NCBI GenBank assembly: GCA_958296045.1
Contig: CATQHT010000002.1
Location: 372,001-436,000, forward strand
Direction of reading: 5' to 3'
Origin: Rhodothermales bacterium
GTDB taxonomy: Bacteria; Bacteroidota; Rhodothermia; Rhodothermales; Bin80
Length of the DNA: 64,000 nt
The translations under genes were made by a program, and so were the position numbers. The notes beneath the pieces are model-generated. The model ran no database searches, was not told the origin of the DNA, and worked only from the letters and a program-made list of their open reading frames with translations. The first letter of the stretch is position 1. Every line of letters starts with the position of its first letter. Below, piece by piece: positions 61,744 to 64,000 of the stretch.

Positions 61744-62345
61744 ATGGTTACCGATCAGCAAGTCAAGCTCCTGTTCAAGCTCGTTAACGGGAAAAAGAGG
61801 GCACGATCAACGGCTGCGGCGAAGGCTGGTATGTCTGAGAACACCGCACGCAAGTACCTGCGTGCGGGCAAACTGCCGAGTGAGATGAAGACCGAGCGAA
61901 CGTATCGCACGCGTCCAGACGCGTTTGCGGATGTATGGGGCGAAGTACTGCCCTATTTGGAGGAGAACCCCGGGCTGGAGGTCAAGGCTGTGTTCGAGGA
62001 CTTACAGCGCCGCCACCCTGGCCGGTTCCATTCGGGTCAGCTGCGCACATTACAGCGGCGTGTGAAGCGGTGGCGAGCCGAAGCGGGTCCTGGGAAGGAG
62101 GTCTTCTTTGACCAGGCATACGAACCTGGTGAGCGGGCGCAGTCGGACTTCACCTGCATGAACAAGCTGGGCGTGACCATCCAAGGCCAGCCGTTTAAGC
62201 ATATGCTGTTCCACTTCGTTTTGGCCTACTCCAACTGGGAGGCGGGTACGATCGGCAAGTCTGAGAGCTTTGAGGCGCTAAGTGAGGGCTGCAGAACGCG
62301 CTCACGCAGTTGGGTGGTGTGCCCCAGCTGCACCAGACCGACTCG
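61744..62345 (+). pseudogene. IS21 IstA-type transposase, N-terminal part
   Basis: MVTDQQVKLLFKLVNGKKRARSTAAAKAGMSENTARKYLRAGKLPSEMKTERTYRTRPDAFADVWGEVLPYLEENPGLEVKAVFEDLQRRHPGRF...QSDFTCMNKLGVTIQGQPFKHMLFHFVLAYSNWE; frameshift near 62290, continues in the next ORF. Confidence 0.85.
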
Positions 62346-63440
62346 ATGAGCTGTGCGGTACGCAATCTGAAGCGTACCGAGAAGGAGGGAGCCCCCTTTA
62401 CCGATCGATATGGTGCTCTGATGCGGCACTACGGGATGGATGGCAACTTGTTCATGAGCGAGCAGCTCAGGACACGCGAGCTGTCGATAGTGAGTCGCAT
62501 TGTTGCGGTAGATGCTAAGGAAAAGCTCTTGGCCCTGGAGGAATCCACATTAGCTGCGTGGCTGGCAGGCATGCTGCGTGGTTACGTGGATAAGCTGGTG
62601 GTCTGTGATCCACGCCAGAATGCGCTGATTAGCAGGAGTGCGAGCAAGGACGACTTAACGGATGCGTTCCGCTTGGCCCGTCTGCTGCGGATGGGTGAGC
62701 TGCGACCGGTCTATCACTCGGATCATCAACACCGCGCCACCTTCAAGGCTATCGCGCAGCAATATCTCAAGCTGCGCGATAGCCAACACAGTCTGAAGAC
62801 CATCATAAAGGCGAAGTATCGGAGAGCGGGTGTCTTGCGCGTAGACGGGACAACGGTTTTCAGCGCGGCACACCGCAAGAGTTTTTTGGAGCAGCTGCCG
62901 AACGCTCCCACTCGTGAGATGGTATCGGATGATTATGATGTGCTGGATTCAACAATCGCGGCGCAGCAGAAGGCGCAAGACCGGATGATCCGAGAGGGCA
63001 GACGGTACCCAGAGATTCAGCAGTTCATGAAGATGCCCGGAGTGGGACCGATCAGTGCTCATATCTATGATGCGTTCATTCAGACGCCGCACCGTTTTGC
63101 GACCAAGCAGCGGCTTTGGCGCTACTGCAGGCTGGGCATTCGCACACGCAGTTCTGCTGGAAAGCCGCTGGCGTATAAACGTCTGGATCGCTCGGGCAAT
63201 GGCGAGCTCAAGGCCCTTAGCTATCGCGCCTGGATGAACGGCATACGCGGCGGTAAGGACTCGAATGAGGTGAAGCGCTTTTTTGAGGCCTCGCTGGATC
63301 GCACGAACAACCGCACACATGCGCGCCTGAATACGCAGCGCAAGATTCTGGCCGTGCTGTGGACCATCTGGAGAAAACAGACAGCCTACGACCCCAACCT
63401 CTTCTTTCCATTGACCCCAACCGCACAAGCGGTCTGCTGA
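62310..63440 (+). pseudogene. Chimeric ORF: IS21 IstA fragment joined to an N-terminally truncated IS110-family transposase
   Basis: MGGVPQLHQTDSMSCAVRNLKRTEKEGAPFTDRYGALMRHYG (IstA) then LAAWLAGMLRGYVDKLVVCDPRQNALISRSASKDDLTDAFRLARLL...MKMPGVGPISAHIYDAFIQTPHRFATKQRLWRYCRLGIRTRSSAGKP (IS110 DEDD and Transposase_20). Confidence 0.82.
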
Positions 63441-64000
63441 GCCATTAGCAGCAGCGAAGGCCTTGTGCATGGCAGCCGCGACAGGCGGATACGGGTAGCC
63501 GGGAAATGCTCCACAGCGAGTATAAATGCCGTACGGTAAGTTCGAAACATAGCGTAGCACCCCGGCCTCCATGCCCCATATGACTATAGATCCCATTAGT
63601 GGGAATCTCATAAACGAGCCTGGCAATCGAAAAGCCCTGCCAACCGTCATGCACATCCGTTACCCCGCTGGCTACCAGCCCATGCACTGACCCCTCGCCT
63701 ACGCACGGCTCTACTGCAGATGCGGTCCTGACCGGGAGTCACGCGCGACCTGAAAAATCTCGCCCATTTTTCAGGATGGGGGACCTATGGGCTTGACTTT
63801 CTTTTTGAAACGAGCCTCGCTGCTCCAGTGGACGTGGCTGCCCCGTTATGTTAGGGATTGTCTTCGCCCAACACCACGACCTCGCTCAACGCCACATTGC
63901 TCGGATCACACAAAGCCCCTCGCGCACGTTCGCGGGCTTTTGCTGGACGACTCCATCCCATCGTAGCTAAGCTTGAACACATGCGCCTGTTTGGCATGGC

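Noticed and set aside
63440-63800. Possible IS110 bridge RNA downstream of the chimeric transposase
   Set aside because: No convincing paired donor/target loops could be identified by reading; the IS110 copy is truncated, so no feature is called.

Overview
This window looks like a chromosome segment from a Rhodothermota/Bacteroidota-like bacterium. The lineage is inferred from the TonB-dependent receptor, the FadL-type porin, the 6-bladed-propeller lipoprotein and the gene style; it was not tested. Well-conserved housekeeping blocks include infC-rpmI-rplT-pheS-pheT-(zapB-like)-zapA-[6S RNA candidate]-rny, rho-glyQS, aroK/rnhB, truA, tadA, mltG and rsfS. These alternate with decayed stretches full of IS remnants (IS21, IS66, IS1380, IS110, IS1634-like, an IS4-like element). 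The most notable observations are: (1) a 706-bp ORF-less group II intron inside a decayed transposase gene, with a GTGCG...AT boundary, a D5/D6, a candidate branch-point A and in-frame exon joining, plus a second orphan D5-D6 fragment; (2) a type I R-M operon in which a HEPN/MNT toxin-antitoxin-like pair lies between hsdM and hsdS, with the MNT nucleotidyltransferase fused in frame to HsdS, while hsdR is reduced to its first codons by a nonsense codon and an IS1380-end remnant; (3) a Cys-rich small peptide / 6-bladed propeller lipoprotein / membrane-anchored protein operon disrupted by IS66 and a nonsense codon; (4) infC with no possible ATG/GTG/TTG start; (5) two tandem 7-heme CxxCH-TPR cytochromes; (6) a lipoprotein with ten 33-bp in-frame repeats. 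All calls come from reading the sequence and the supplied ORFs; no database search was run.
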